NCBI GenBank assembly: GCA_937891465.1
Contig: CALAHF010000211.1
Location: forward strand, 1 to 48,237
Length of the DNA: 48,237 nucleotides
Reading direction: 5' to 3'
Source of the DNA: an uncultured Verrucomicrobiales bacterium
GTDB taxonomy: Bacteria; Verrucomicrobiota; Verrucomicrobiia; Verrucomicrobiales; DEV007
Both the position numbers and the translations under genes were made by a program. Positions 34,410 through 41,700 of the stretch are shown here, in pieces. Under the pieces are notes generated by a model. It was not told the origin of the DNA. It worked only from the letters and a program-made list of their open reading frames with translations, and ran no database searches. The stretch's first letter is position 1; every line of letters begins with the position of its first letter.

Positions 34410-35387
34410 TCACTTCTTCATTCCCGGCCAACCAAACGGCTTTGGCTCAGCTGCAGGCATCGTCAGGTCGGCGTCTGACGGAAGTGAAACGTGTTCCATT
34501 TTCTTTTTCTCGTCCAAATTTTCGTTGAGCTGAGCTTCGGTGATCGGCTTAGATTTCACGCCGCCTTCGGGCACGTCCATCTTCGCTGCCCAGATGATTC
34601 CGTTCAGCACAACTTTGCGAAAATCATTGATCGCCCAGTTACGATGCCAGTGCCCACCGGTGAATCCAACTCCACGGCCGCCGTCTTTACGCTCGACTGC
34701 CCACATCATTGTCTGCTTTTTACCGAGCCCTTTTTCGCCGTCAGGAGTCCAGTGAATGTAACGATTGATCCGCTTGCGAGTTGGCGTTGCCGTGATGATA
34801 TCCGCCGCTGTTTTCGGATCCGAAAAACGCATATTGTAATACCACTCGTCATTGGCAGTGAATTCCGGAACTCCGTTTCCGATGGCATGATCCGAATTGA
34901 TTTCCACCGCCGCCGTCCAATGCGGGTTTGTCGAAAAGCCGCTTTCATAATGCCCGCCGATCCATTTTTTGAAATACTCGCCCTGATCTCCCGCCGGAAC
35001 TTCCACCCCGTAGTGCATGAACATCGCACCAACGCCCTTGCTCATCAGCGCATCCATTTTCGCTTCGTGGCCATTCACCGGATGCTTCGCATTTCCATCC
35101 GAATAAATCACGACCGCCGCAGCGCCTTCGAAAACAGATTCATCCTTCGGCCAATCATTGTGAACCACCTCGAGGTGAACCGACAAGCCACTCTGCTCGT
35201 TCAGCGCACGCGACAGCAGAATTGCCCCCGCATTGAACTCATGCTGCCCCGAAGGGTGGCTGACCGACCCAGCGATGAAAACGATTTTTGTTTTCGCAGG
35301 ATCTTGAGCCATCGACGGCCCAAACAATGTGGCGGCAAACAAACCCAGCGTGATTGCAGCAAGAATAATGGGGATAACTTTTTTCAT
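34410..35387 (-). CDS. Secreted ThuA-like domain protein
   Basis: A 325-residue protein with a signal peptide (residues 1-27, ending SMAQ). The ThuA/trehalose-utilisation fold has an amidotransferase-like flavodoxin core: KIVFIAGSVSHPSGQHEFNAG, AAVVIYSDGNAKHPVN and GAMFMHYGVEVPAG near the positions expected for class I glutaminase-like proteins. VGFTGGHWHRNWAINDFRKVVLNGIIWAA closes the domain. No nucleophile cysteine is seen. Verrucomicrobia carry many such proteins near sugar-oxidation genes. A dispersed-repeat copy lies just upstream of the start. Confidence 0.85.
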   Translation of the reverse strand: MKKVIPIILAAITLGLFAATLFGPSMAQDPAKTKIVFIAGSVSHPSGQHEFNAGAILLSRALNEQSGLSVHLEVVHNDWPKDESVFEGAAAVVIYSDGNAKHPVNGHEAKMDALMSKGVGAMFMHYGVEVPAGDQGEYFKKWIGGHYESGFSTNPHWTAAVEINSDHAIGNGVPEFTANDEWYYNMRFSDPKTAADIITATPTRKRINRYIHWTPDGEKGLGKKQTMMWAVERKDGGRGVGFTGGHWHRNWAINDFRKVVLNGIIWAAKMDVPEGGVKSKPITEAQLNENLDEKKKMEHVSLPSDADLTMPAAEPKPFGWPGMKK

Positions 35388-35392
35388 AAAAT

Positions 35393-35412
35393 CGAGGTCT
35401 AACAGGGTTTCG
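35393..35412 (-). repeat. Dispersed-repeat unit upstream of the ThuA-like gene
   Basis: The minus strand reads CGAAACCCTGTTAGACCTCG, ending 5 nt before the ThuA-like start codon. It is degenerate in the right half but keeps the AACCCTGTT core. Confidence 0.5.
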
Positions 35413-35526
35413 AATTTTCAGGAAAATGGAAGTCGAAAATCATGTCTCAAACTTTCTTCTGGATTCAGAATGCTTCTCAAGCCTACCGTTAGTTGCAAGG
35501 AAGCAGCAAAACAAACGCGACTAAAA

Positions 35527-36754
35527 ATGGGAACAAAGCCAATTCGAAAATTTTCAAAGCGTCAGGCTTTCTACGTTTCCTTTGCAATTCTCTTTTCGAC
35601 CGTCGCCTTCATTGTTTCTATGGCCTGTTGGAAAGTCCACACAATTAGGCTGGCTGAAAGTTCAGGCCTCTATCTCGAAGGCACGCGAGATGGCTCGATT
35701 TCCGCTAAAACTCAAAAAGTAATTTCAGCCCTCGATTCCATGGGAATCCCGGAATCGACTAAGGAACCAATCGCTGAATGGTTTAGAACGTAAAGCTGGA
35801 AGACAAACTACATATTCGTCGAAAAAACGATGTCACCTGAACTCGCAGCCATAATTTCGAGACAGGAATTTAGGCACATCGAATCCCTGTCTCTTGCAAA
35901 TTCGAAAGTCAGCGTGAATGACCTCGCCGCTATCAGGACAATGCCCAACTGTCGCTTCCTCGATTTGGAACATGCTAAGTTAGATGATTCTTCAATTCTC
36001 GTCATTGCTGAAAAATTCCCCTACATCGAATTCATTAACTTCAGAGGAGCTACCGTTGGTGGCACAAAATTCGACGCGCTTTCAAAACTCAAGGGCAAAA
36101 CCCCCGGGTTAAACTTGAATAACAATGTCCTCTATTCTCGCAAAGAATTGGAAACTTTCACTAAAGTGTGCCCACAACTCGGATACCTTCCGATAAACCG
36201 AATCGACGATGAAACTTGTGTGCCCATTTTGAAATGCCAGAACCTTTTGGGGGCTCGATCTAAATGGATCAGGAATTCGAGGTGACATCGTTCAACAACT
36301 TCATAAACTTCCAAAACTGAAATGGCTATGGATCGGGAGCGACTATTCAAGCGGCCGGAACGTCGACACCATGCTTTCCTCGCCTCCTATCCCAACGGTC
36401 GAGCGGTTGAATCTTCGAGGGCTAACAATTGAGGAACATCACATTCCCGAAATCGCGAGAATGTTCCCAAGCCTCATCGAACTTTGGCTCCCTTATTGCT
36501 TCCTTTCGCCAAAATCTATTGCTGATCTTTCTCAGTTAAAGTCTCTAAAAATCTTGAAACTAGAAATGATTAAATTGAAGGAAGGAGCGCCTTTGGTTCC
36601 AATTCGTTTGCCGATTACAACTCTATTGATCGATCGAAAAACTGCAGAACTATTGTTGAAAGCATCCCCGTCACTCAAGCCGCTGATTAACTCGAAGAAC
36701 TTCGAGTGGATCGCAGCCGGAGACCATCCGTTCTTCGGACAAATTGATTATTAG
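35527..36754 (+). pseudogene. Membrane-anchored LRR protein, broken by a stop codon and a frameshift
   Basis: Three open segments form one protein. The first (35527-35793) has a membrane anchor (FYVSFAILFSTVAFIVSMACW). It ends at TAA (35791-35793), but the same frame continues through a non-stop 12-codon stretch into 35830-36285, which has LRR units (HIESLSLANSKVSVNDLAAIR, CRFLDLEHAKLDDSSI). At GGGGG (36249-36253) the frame must move by one base (one extra G) so that LLG continues as LDLNGSGIRGDIVQQLHKLPKLKWLWIG and on to 36754. Architecture matches the intact LRR gene at 22617-23348. Two independent lesions make it a likely pseudogene. Nothing suggests a programmed site. Confidence 0.75.
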
Positions 36755-36769
36755 ACGGCTCCAAAAAGA

Positions 36770-37399
36770 TCACTCTCCCAAATCCAAAACCCGTAGCCCG
36801 CGAAATTTCACCCATCCCGCGTGCCCTTCAGCGCCGTAGGTCTGCAGCGCAATCACACCCGCAGAAACATGCTCGGGCTTCGGATTGGGATCGGTATAAT
36901 CAACAATTTGCTTACCGTTTAGCCACACTTCGATGTGCGGACCGACCGCGCGGATTCGCAATTTATTCCACGCATTTGGCTTTCGAATCGAATCGTCTTC
37001 GTCGCCTTTATCGAGCCACTCCTTCATGTGAAGGCCGACGTATTCCTTCGCAGCGCCGCGACCGATGTTCACTTGATAACCACGCTGCTTTCGCTCACCG
37101 GGGCCATTCCTCAGCAATACGCCGCTGTTATACTTCCCGTGTTCATCGATCATGAACTCCAGCTCCAAATCAAAATTCTGGTACGACTTTTTCGTCGCTA
37201 AAACACCGGAGCGTTTTGGATCGCCATCTTGCCCGCCCACGATCACACCGTCCTCGACACGCCATTCAGCCATGCCCATTTGTTCCCAACCGGCCAAGTC
37301 CTTGCCGTTAAAAATCGAGACCACTTTCGCGAGTGGATCATCCTGAGCAACGAGAGAACTCACTGTCAGCACAGCGATTATTGAAATGAAGAATCTCAT
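36770..37399 (-). CDS. Secreted DUF1080 protein (3-keto-disaccharide hydrolase family)
   Basis: A 209-residue protein with a signal peptide (MRFFISIIAVLTVSSLVAQ) and the DUF1080 concanavalin-like fold: VSIFNGKDLAGWEQ, WRVEDGVIVGG, NFDLELEFMIDEHGKYNSGVLLR, WNKLRIRAVGPHIEVWLNGKQIVDYTD and GVIALQTYG. The family has been shown to include hydrolases that cleave 3-keto-disaccharides/glycosides; catalysis here is inferred from family only. Its ATG overlaps the stop of the upstream cytochrome gene by one base (TAATG), so translation is coupled. It is the third gene of the TIM barrel/cytochrome/DUF1080 operon and ends 15 nt from the convergent LRR pseudogene. Confidence 0.88.
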   Translation of the reverse strand: MRFFISIIAVLTVSSLVAQDDPLAKVVSIFNGKDLAGWEQMGMAEWRVEDGVIVGGQDGDPKRSGVLATKKSYQNFDLELEFMIDEHGKYNSGVLLRNGPGERKQRGYQVNIGRGAAKEYVGLHMKEWLDKGDEDDSIRKPNAWNKLRIRAVGPHIEVWLNGKQIVDYTDPNPKPEHVSAGVIALQTYGAEGHAGWVKFRGLRVLDLGE

Positions 37400-38025
37400 T
37401 ACTTTGGCAGTTTCGCTTGGCTTTCCTCCGACAAATTCTCGATCGCATATTTGAAAACCTGACCATTTTTCATTTTAAAAACCGCCTTGCCTCCATCCAC
37501 CCGAAGCAAGGTCGCGCGCATCGTTTTTCCGTCGGTGTTCACCCAATCTTGCTCGACGGCTGGTAACGGTTTCGCCATCGCGTCGCCCACTGATTTCGGG
37601 TCGCCGCCGGGAATGTAACCGCCCTCGCCTTCCTTCGGCATCGGTCCGGTCTCACCTTTTTCTCCCTCGATTGGCGCGCCGTCGGCGATCCATTGCTGAA
37701 CCATCCGCGTTTCCTCCGGGGTCAGCCGCTCCCCTTTTCCGCTCGGCGGCATCGCGTCGTCATGATCCGCCGGGCGAAACAACGTCACGAACAAATAACT
37801 CGCGTCCCAATCCCCTGGAACCACCACACCGTTTTTCTCAAACCTGCTGAAAAAATGCTTCGGGTCATCCAGCTTGAGACCGCCTTTCGCTTTGCCCTCT
37901 TTGCTGTGGCACTCGCCGCATTTTTCCGAGAGAAAAGGCATGATGTCCTTTTCATAATCGAGAGCCATCAGCGGGCTACTCGAAACTAAAAGGGCCATTA
38001 AGGCGAGATGTTTCATCTTCATCAT
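37399..38025 (-). CDS. Exported planctomycete-type cytochrome c (PSCyt1) protein with SHD1-like domain
   Basis: Three candidate ATGs (38025, 38022, 38016) open a signal peptide ending SSPLMAL; a GAGGG stretch just upstream supports this cluster rather than the longer frame that overlaps the preceding gene. One haem motif, CGECH, sits in EKCGECHSKEGKAKGGLKLDD, followed by GDWDASYLFVTLFRPADHDDAMPPSGKG with the axial Met region, and an EETRMVQQWIADGAP end, the PSCyt1 domain. The last 50 residues (WVNTDGKTMRATLLRVDGGKAVFKMKNGQ) are SHD1-like. It probably carries electrons from periplasmic sugar oxidation. It overlaps the next gene by one base. Confidence 0.87.
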   Translation of the reverse strand: MMKMKHLALMALLVSSSPLMALDYEKDIMPFLSEKCGECHSKEGKAKGGLKLDDPKHFFSRFEKNGVVVPGDWDASYLFVTLFRPADHDDAMPPSGKGERLTPEETRMVQQWIADGAPIEGEKGETGPMPKEGEGGYIPGGDPKSVGDAMAKPLPAVEQDWVNTDGKTMRATLLRVDGGKAVFKMKNGQVFKYAIENLSEESQAKLPK

Positions 38026-38035
38026 TTCCCTCAGT

Positions 38036-38905
38036 CTACGCCGATTTCTCCAAATCCAACACATCGCGCATCCACGCCGCCATTCGGGTGAGTCGGGCTT
38101 CATCGCCACCGGCAACTTCGGCGGTTGCCCAGCCGGAAAAATTCACCTCAGCGAGCTCTTTTCGCACATCAGCCCAATTCACTTCGCCGCCGTTTGTCCC
38201 GGTGGTGATCCCTGCGCGTTTCGTTTTTGGATCTCCAAATTCCGCGTGTCCACGGTCTTTGATGTCCAATTTGTAGATTCGTTTCGCCAGCACGTCGGCC
38301 CAGTGTTCGCCGGATTGCTCGGTCCAGGTGATTGTGTTTCCCAAATCAAAATAGGATTTCACAACGTCGCTTTCGAATGAATCGATAAACTTCGACATGC
38401 CCTCGGCAGTTTTCAAAAAAGTCGCTCGCACGTTTTCGATGCACAGCTTCACGCCCGATTCTTTTGCGAGGGGAATTGCTTCAGAAACGCGTTTTTGCCA
38501 GACGGGAAAATTCTCGTCCCACGAAAGTTTTTTATCCTCAGCCGCTAAAATGAGCACGGAATCCGCCCCAAGCTTTTTCGCCACCTTCACCCCGGCGATG
38601 ACGTCGGGACTCGACGCATTGACTATTCCATGAACGGAAAGCCCCGTTTTTGAAATCGCTGCGAGCACTTCGTCGTGATCTACTTTCTCAGTCGTTTTTA
38701 ATTCAACGCCATCAAATCCGGCCCGCTTCAACATCAAAAATTTTTCGACGACCGACAGCTCAGGCTCCTGAATCATGTGATATTTCACCGCGATCTTGAT
38801 TCGTCCAGCGAGCGGCCCTTTTGCCAATCCAGCACTTGCTAGAGCAAGCCCGCCAGTCGCTTTGAAGAAATGGCGTCGAGAGTGAAATTTAGTTTTTTCG
38901 ATCAT
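38036..38905 (-). CDS. Tat-exported xylose-isomerase-like TIM barrel protein
   Basis: A 289-residue sugar phosphate isomerase/epimerase (AP endonuclease 2-like) with a Tat leader (SRRHFFKATGGLALASAGLA). The barrel shows KRAGFDGVELK, GADSVLILAAEDK, VKLCIENV (metal Glu), VKSYFDLGNTI (Asp) and IYKLDIKDRG (metal site), and ends with FSGWATAEVAGGD. The family isomerises, epimerises or dehydrates sugars and 3-keto sugars; it is exported here. It is the first gene of an operon with a cytochrome and a DUF1080 protein, which suggests stepwise handling of oxidised sugars in the periplasm. Its ATG abuts a dispersed-repeat unit. Confidence 0.85.
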   Translation of the reverse strand: MIEKTKFHSRRHFFKATGGLALASAGLAKGPLAGRIKIAVKYHMIQEPELSVVEKFLMLKRAGFDGVELKTTEKVDHDEVLAAISKTGLSVHGIVNASSPDVIAGVKVAKKLGADSVLILAAEDKKLSWDENFPVWQKRVSEAIPLAKESGVKLCIENVRATFLKTAEGMSKFIDSFESDVVKSYFDLGNTITWTEQSGEHWADVLAKRIYKLDIKDRGHAEFGDPKTKRAGITTGTNGGEVNWADVRKELAEVNFSGWATAEVAGGDEARLTRMAAWMRDVLDLEKSA

Positions 38906-38941
38906 ACCCTATTGATTCAGCGAACGTACCCTGTTTGTTTG
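38903..38941 (+). repeat. Dispersed repeat, two tandem units 22 nt apart, at the TIM-barrel operon start
   Basis: CATACCCTATTGATTCAGCG (38903-38922) and CGAACGTACCCTGTTTGTTTG (38921-38941, given in two overlapping parts) have ACCCT cores exactly 22 nt apart. The first begins inside the start codon of the minus-strand TIM-barrel gene. Confidence 0.7.
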
Positions 38942-38958
38942 TAATAGTGACATCTTGC

Positions 38959-38979
38959 GCAGGCCGGTTCCCAGCCTGC
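38959..38979. repeat. Hairpin GCAGGC/GCCTGC
   Basis: A perfect 6-bp stem with a 9-nt loop in the gap between the TIM-barrel start and the end of the lipocalin-like gene. It resembles common GC-rich intergenic palindromes of PVC genomes. There is no T-tract. Confidence 0.35.
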
Positions 38980-39022
38980 TTCAGACCGCGGGCTAGCCAG
39001 CTTTTGGCACTATTGGTTCGTT

Positions 39023-39529
39023 TTACGCTTCCTTTTTCGTGTGCGTAACTTTTCCCGAGGTCGTTTCCTGACCGCTTTCGTCTTCGAGTTTCACCGTTCC
39101 TTCGATGGTTTTTCCATCTTTCGAAACGGTGTTTTTTACGGTCATTGTCGTGCCGCCGCCGAGCGGGATTTTGATTTCGATCGAACGCGCATCTTCGTTG
39201 ATCACAACCTCGAAGCGCTGTTCAACCTCCGGTTTGGACATTTTCATCTGACCTTCAATGAGGTCACCATTTGCATAAAAATCCCACGCAAAATCGTGTT
39301 CAGCCATGTCGAATTTACGCTTGCCGGAAATCACAAAACTTCCTTCGTCCGTAAGTTTTCCCGTCCACGTTTCTACAACTTTGGTTTTGTGGCCGTCAGA
39401 ATCAACGAGCTTGCCTTCGCCGGTCCATTCGCCGATGAAGAGTTTGAAAATCGGGTTTTCCTCGATCGGGTTTGCAGTCGCGATACCACAAATCAGGAAT
39501 CCCAAAGCGAATATCAGATAATGTTTCAT
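39023..39529 (-). CDS. Secreted lipocalin-like hypothetical protein (DUF1579-like)
   Basis: A 168-residue protein with a signal peptide (MKHYLIFALGFLICGIATA). The mature part reads as an eight-strand beta barrel: FKLFIGEWTGEGKLVD, VVETWTGKL, SFVISGKRKFDMAEHDFAWDFY, QRFEVVINEDARSIEIKI and GGTTMTVKNTVSKDGKTIEGTVKLE. IGEWTGEG plus this layout resembles DUF1579-type proteins. Function is unknown. No operon partner is apparent; the next minus-strand feature is the RtcB-like remnant 31 nt upstream. Confidence 0.65.
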   Translation of the reverse strand: MKHYLIFALGFLICGIATANPIEENPIFKLFIGEWTGEGKLVDSDGHKTKVVETWTGKLTDEGSFVISGKRKFDMAEHDFAWDFYANGDLIEGQMKMSKPEVEQRFEVVINEDARSIEIKIPLGGGTTMTVKNTVSKDGKTIEGTVKLEDESGQETTSGKVTHTKKEA

Positions 39530-39559
39530 GGCCGTTTTTATCAGAGAAAACGGATTTGA

Positions 39560-40212
39560 TCAATCTTCGTCGAGATCGAATTCAGTCAGCTTCTGGCGGG
39601 TTTTACGACGGTCGGAGCGATGCCCAATTTGGCGGATCTGTTTCGGTGACAAATAATCTTCGCGCTTTCGCTCCCAAATTTTCGGGCCAGCATCTCCGGC
39701 CATGATGCAACCGAGCGGCGTGACTTCGGCGACGATGTCGGCGAGTTCGAATTGCTCGATTTGTTCCCGAACTTGCGCGGCGTTTTTATATCCGATGGGA
39801 CTTTCGGAAAGGTCGGCTTTTCCATGAAACCAACGAATGTCGAGCCCGCAGGTTGAATCAGCGATTTCTTTCGCGATGGCTTCTTTGTCGTATTCACCAC
39901 CTTTTTTTCGGAAATGACGCATCGTCGCAGTTCGGCTGCGATTTCGGCCGGCTCCATGCGGCGCGAAGCTGAGATATTTTTCTCATCCTCTTCGCAGGTC
40001 GCGGCAATGGCTTCATTCAGCGGCAACGACTCTTCGCGCGGCTTCAATTTTGAGTCCGGCTTTTCGAAATCTCGCGCCAGCAATTTTAAGATGTAAGCTT
40101 TGTCCGTAACTCCGCGTCTCTCAATCTCGCGAGCGGATTAGATTAGGTCTTTGTAAAGCGGGGATTTTGGCCACCCCGCATCGGCCAGATCTTCTGTGTC
40201 GATAAGTGACAT
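39560..40212 (-). pseudogene. RtcB-like RNA ligase remnant with stop codon and frameshift
   Basis: Reading from ATG 40212 gives MSLIDTEDLADAGWPKSPLY, then TAA (40138-40140), then the same frame continues AREIERRGVTDKAYILKLLARDFE to SEKK. A -1 change at a run of seven A (plus-strand T7, 39902-39908; heptamer A-AAA-AAG) leads into the next frame: GGEYDKEAIAKEIADSTCGLD, FHGKADLSESPIGYKNAAQ, ADIVAEVTPLGCIMAGD, which is the C-terminal end of RtcB. Full RtcB has about 400-480 residues; here the catalytic middle is missing. The N-terminal LADAGWP piece resembles the leader region of PVC RtcB proteins. Internal deletion plus two lesions suggests a pseudogene; family assignment rests on the C-terminal motif. 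Confidence 0.6.
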
Positions 40213-40460
40213 TCGTTATTGTAATTGATGCGATAACGAAAGATGTGACTTCTAAATGTTAGAAATAGTCAGAAACCTAGAAAATCATGAAATTCTCCGA
40301 TTGAGCTGTCATTTGTGCCTAAAAACCTGAAAAATACGATTTTCTTCTTAAAATACTTGTAATAAGTATTGATTTTTCATAAAAATGAAACAATAAAGAA
40401 CATACGCAGGAAATTTTTTCTTGCATTTTTTTTGAACAATTATATCACGCGAGCGTCAAT
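40213..40460. other. AT-rich gap upstream of the structured leader
   Basis: About 250 nt with very high A+T and several A/T runs, between the RtcB-like remnant and the structured leader of the sigma-factor gene. TTGCAT and TATATC near 40421-40446 have a spacing of only 14 nt. I see no gene in it. Confidence 0.4.
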
Positions 40461-40617
40461 AGTTGACAATGAGTAATGTGATTTGAAGGCGGACACCAAA
40501 AACCGGCCCGATTACTAAGAGAAAAATCGCTTTTGCGATTCAGAGGCTGGCCTCATCACACTCATAACTTAGCAAGCGTTTAGAAACCGAAAGTGATCCT
40601 CACTTTTGGCAGCTTGC
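40461..40617 (+). ncRNA. Highly structured 5' leader or small RNA upstream of the sigma factor
   Basis: Two complex stem-loops. The first has an outer stem AGTT / ATGAGT / GTGAT (40461-40482, with bulges) pairing to ATCAC-ACTCAT-AACT (40555-40569). A middle stem CCGGCC / GGCTGG (40503-40508 / 40545-40550) and an inner hairpin AATCGC-TTTT-GCGATT (40525-40540) lie inside it. The second has an outer stem GCAAGC / GCTTGC (40572-40577 / 40612-40617) enclosing a perfect 10-bp hairpin (40587-40609, one G-U). No T-tract follows, and the sigma-factor ATG is 38 nt downstream. A regulatory leader or processed small RNA is likely; no known riboswitch class is recognised. Confidence 0.55.
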
Positions 40618-40654
40618 GGCGTACACCACTTAACTCACTACCCCTACCCAACAG

Positions 40655-41569
40655 ATGGCTAATTTAGAAATGGACGGCGGAATCAAGATCTACCTTCGGG
40701 AGATCGGAAAGACCGACCTACTCACTCGCGAACAGGAAGTTGAACTCGCAGACCGCATCAAGGTCGGCGACAAGAAGGCTCGTGCTCACATGATCAAAGC
40801 GAACCTTCGTTTGGTTGTCAAAATTGCTCAGGACTACGCAAACTACGGTTTGCCTCTGCTCGACTTGATCTCTGAAGGAAATATTGGACTCATGAAAGCC
40901 GTTGAGCGTTTCGACCCGAACAAGGGTGGTAAGCTTTCAACCTACGCCGCATGGTGGATTAAGCAGTCAATCAAGCGCGCTCTGGCCAACCAGTCGAAGA
41001 CGATTCGTCTGCCTGTCCACATGGTGGATAAAATTTCGAAGATGCGCCGTGTTGCCATGGTGCTGAGCGAAGAGCTTGGTCGCGAGCCGACTGATGAAGA
41101 ACTTGCTGAAGAAATCGGGATCGACCGCGCCAAGCTGTCGCACCTGAAATCTGCGGCGCTTCGTCCTGCATCGCTCGATGCTCCGATTTCTGATGATGAT
41201 AACACTGAGTTTGGTGAAATCATCGGTGATGAGAAGGCTCAGACGCCCCTGGAGCTTCTCGCTCACAAAAACATGCACATGCAGCTCGATGATCTCCTTG
41301 AAGTTCTCGATGAGCGTGAGCGTAAGATTATCGATGCTCGTTTTGGCCTTGCCGGTAAGAAGCCGAAGACTCTCGAGGAAGTTGGCCAGGAATTTGGCGT
41401 AACTCGTGAGCGGATTCGTCAGCTGCAGAACATCGCGCTGAAGAAACTTCGTCGTGCGTTGCAGAAGAAAGAAGATCCCGGCCCACGCCCGCTCCGCGGT
41501 GCCAAGCCGAAGGAGCCAGCCTCTGATGAAGACTTCTTCCGCGAAGACTCGCCGATGCTAGCGCAGTAA
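40655..41569 (+). CDS. RNA polymerase sigma-70 family factor
   Basis: A 304-residue sigma factor of the RpoD/RpoS type without region 1.1. Region 1.2 is GIKIYLREIGKTDLLTREQEVELA. Region 2 runs from NLRLVVKIAQDYANYGLPLLDLISEGNIGLMKAVERFDP to STYAAWWIKQSIKRALANQ. Region 3 includes IRLPVHMVDKISKM. Region 4 is LDERERKIIDARFGL with the helix-turn-helix TLEEVGQEFGVTRERIRQLQNIALKKLR. A basic/acidic tail of about 35 residues follows. It could be the primary or a group 2 sigma; the short N-terminus fits either in this phylum. It directs core polymerase to -10/-35 promoters. The ATG has no visible Shine-Dalgarno. The gene has its own terminator and structured leader. Confidence 0.92.
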   Translation: MANLEMDGGIKIYLREIGKTDLLTREQEVELADRIKVGDKKARAHMIKANLRLVVKIAQDYANYGLPLLDLISEGNIGLMKAVERFDPNKGGKLSTYAAWWIKQSIKRALANQSKTIRLPVHMVDKISKMRRVAMVLSEELGREPTDEELAEEIGIDRAKLSHLKSAALRPASLDAPISDDDNTEFGEIIGDEKAQTPLELLAHKNMHMQLDDLLEVLDERERKIIDARFGLAGKKPKTLEEVGQEFGVTRERIRQLQNIALKKLRRALQKKEDPGPRPLRGAKPKEPASDEDFFREDSPMLAQ

Positions 41570-41600
41570 TTTCGCTGCATTTATGCAAACATCTTTTAAG

Positions 41601-41633
41601 AGCGTCTCTCTAGTAACGGAGAGGCGCTTTTTT
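41601..41633 (+). terminator. Intrinsic terminator of the sigma-factor gene
   Basis: AGCGTCTCTC (41601-41610) pairs with GAGAGGCGCT (41619-41628) over 10 bp (one G-U) around an 8-nt loop, followed by a run of six T. It lies 32 nt after the sigma-factor stop codon. Confidence 0.9.
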
Positions 41634-41662
41634 GTGCCCGGCTTCGATGATTTACGGAATAA

Positions 41663-41683
41663 CGGAAGATTTTGTATCTTCCG
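41663..41683. repeat. Intergenic palindrome CGGAAGAT/ATCTTCCG
   Basis: A perfect 8-bp inverted repeat around TTTGT, 18 nt before the stop codon of the minus-strand FG-GAP gene. It may act as its terminator hairpin or be a dispersed palindrome. No T-run follows on either strand. Confidence 0.4.
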
Positions 41684-41700
41684 CTACGAGAAAGGATCCG

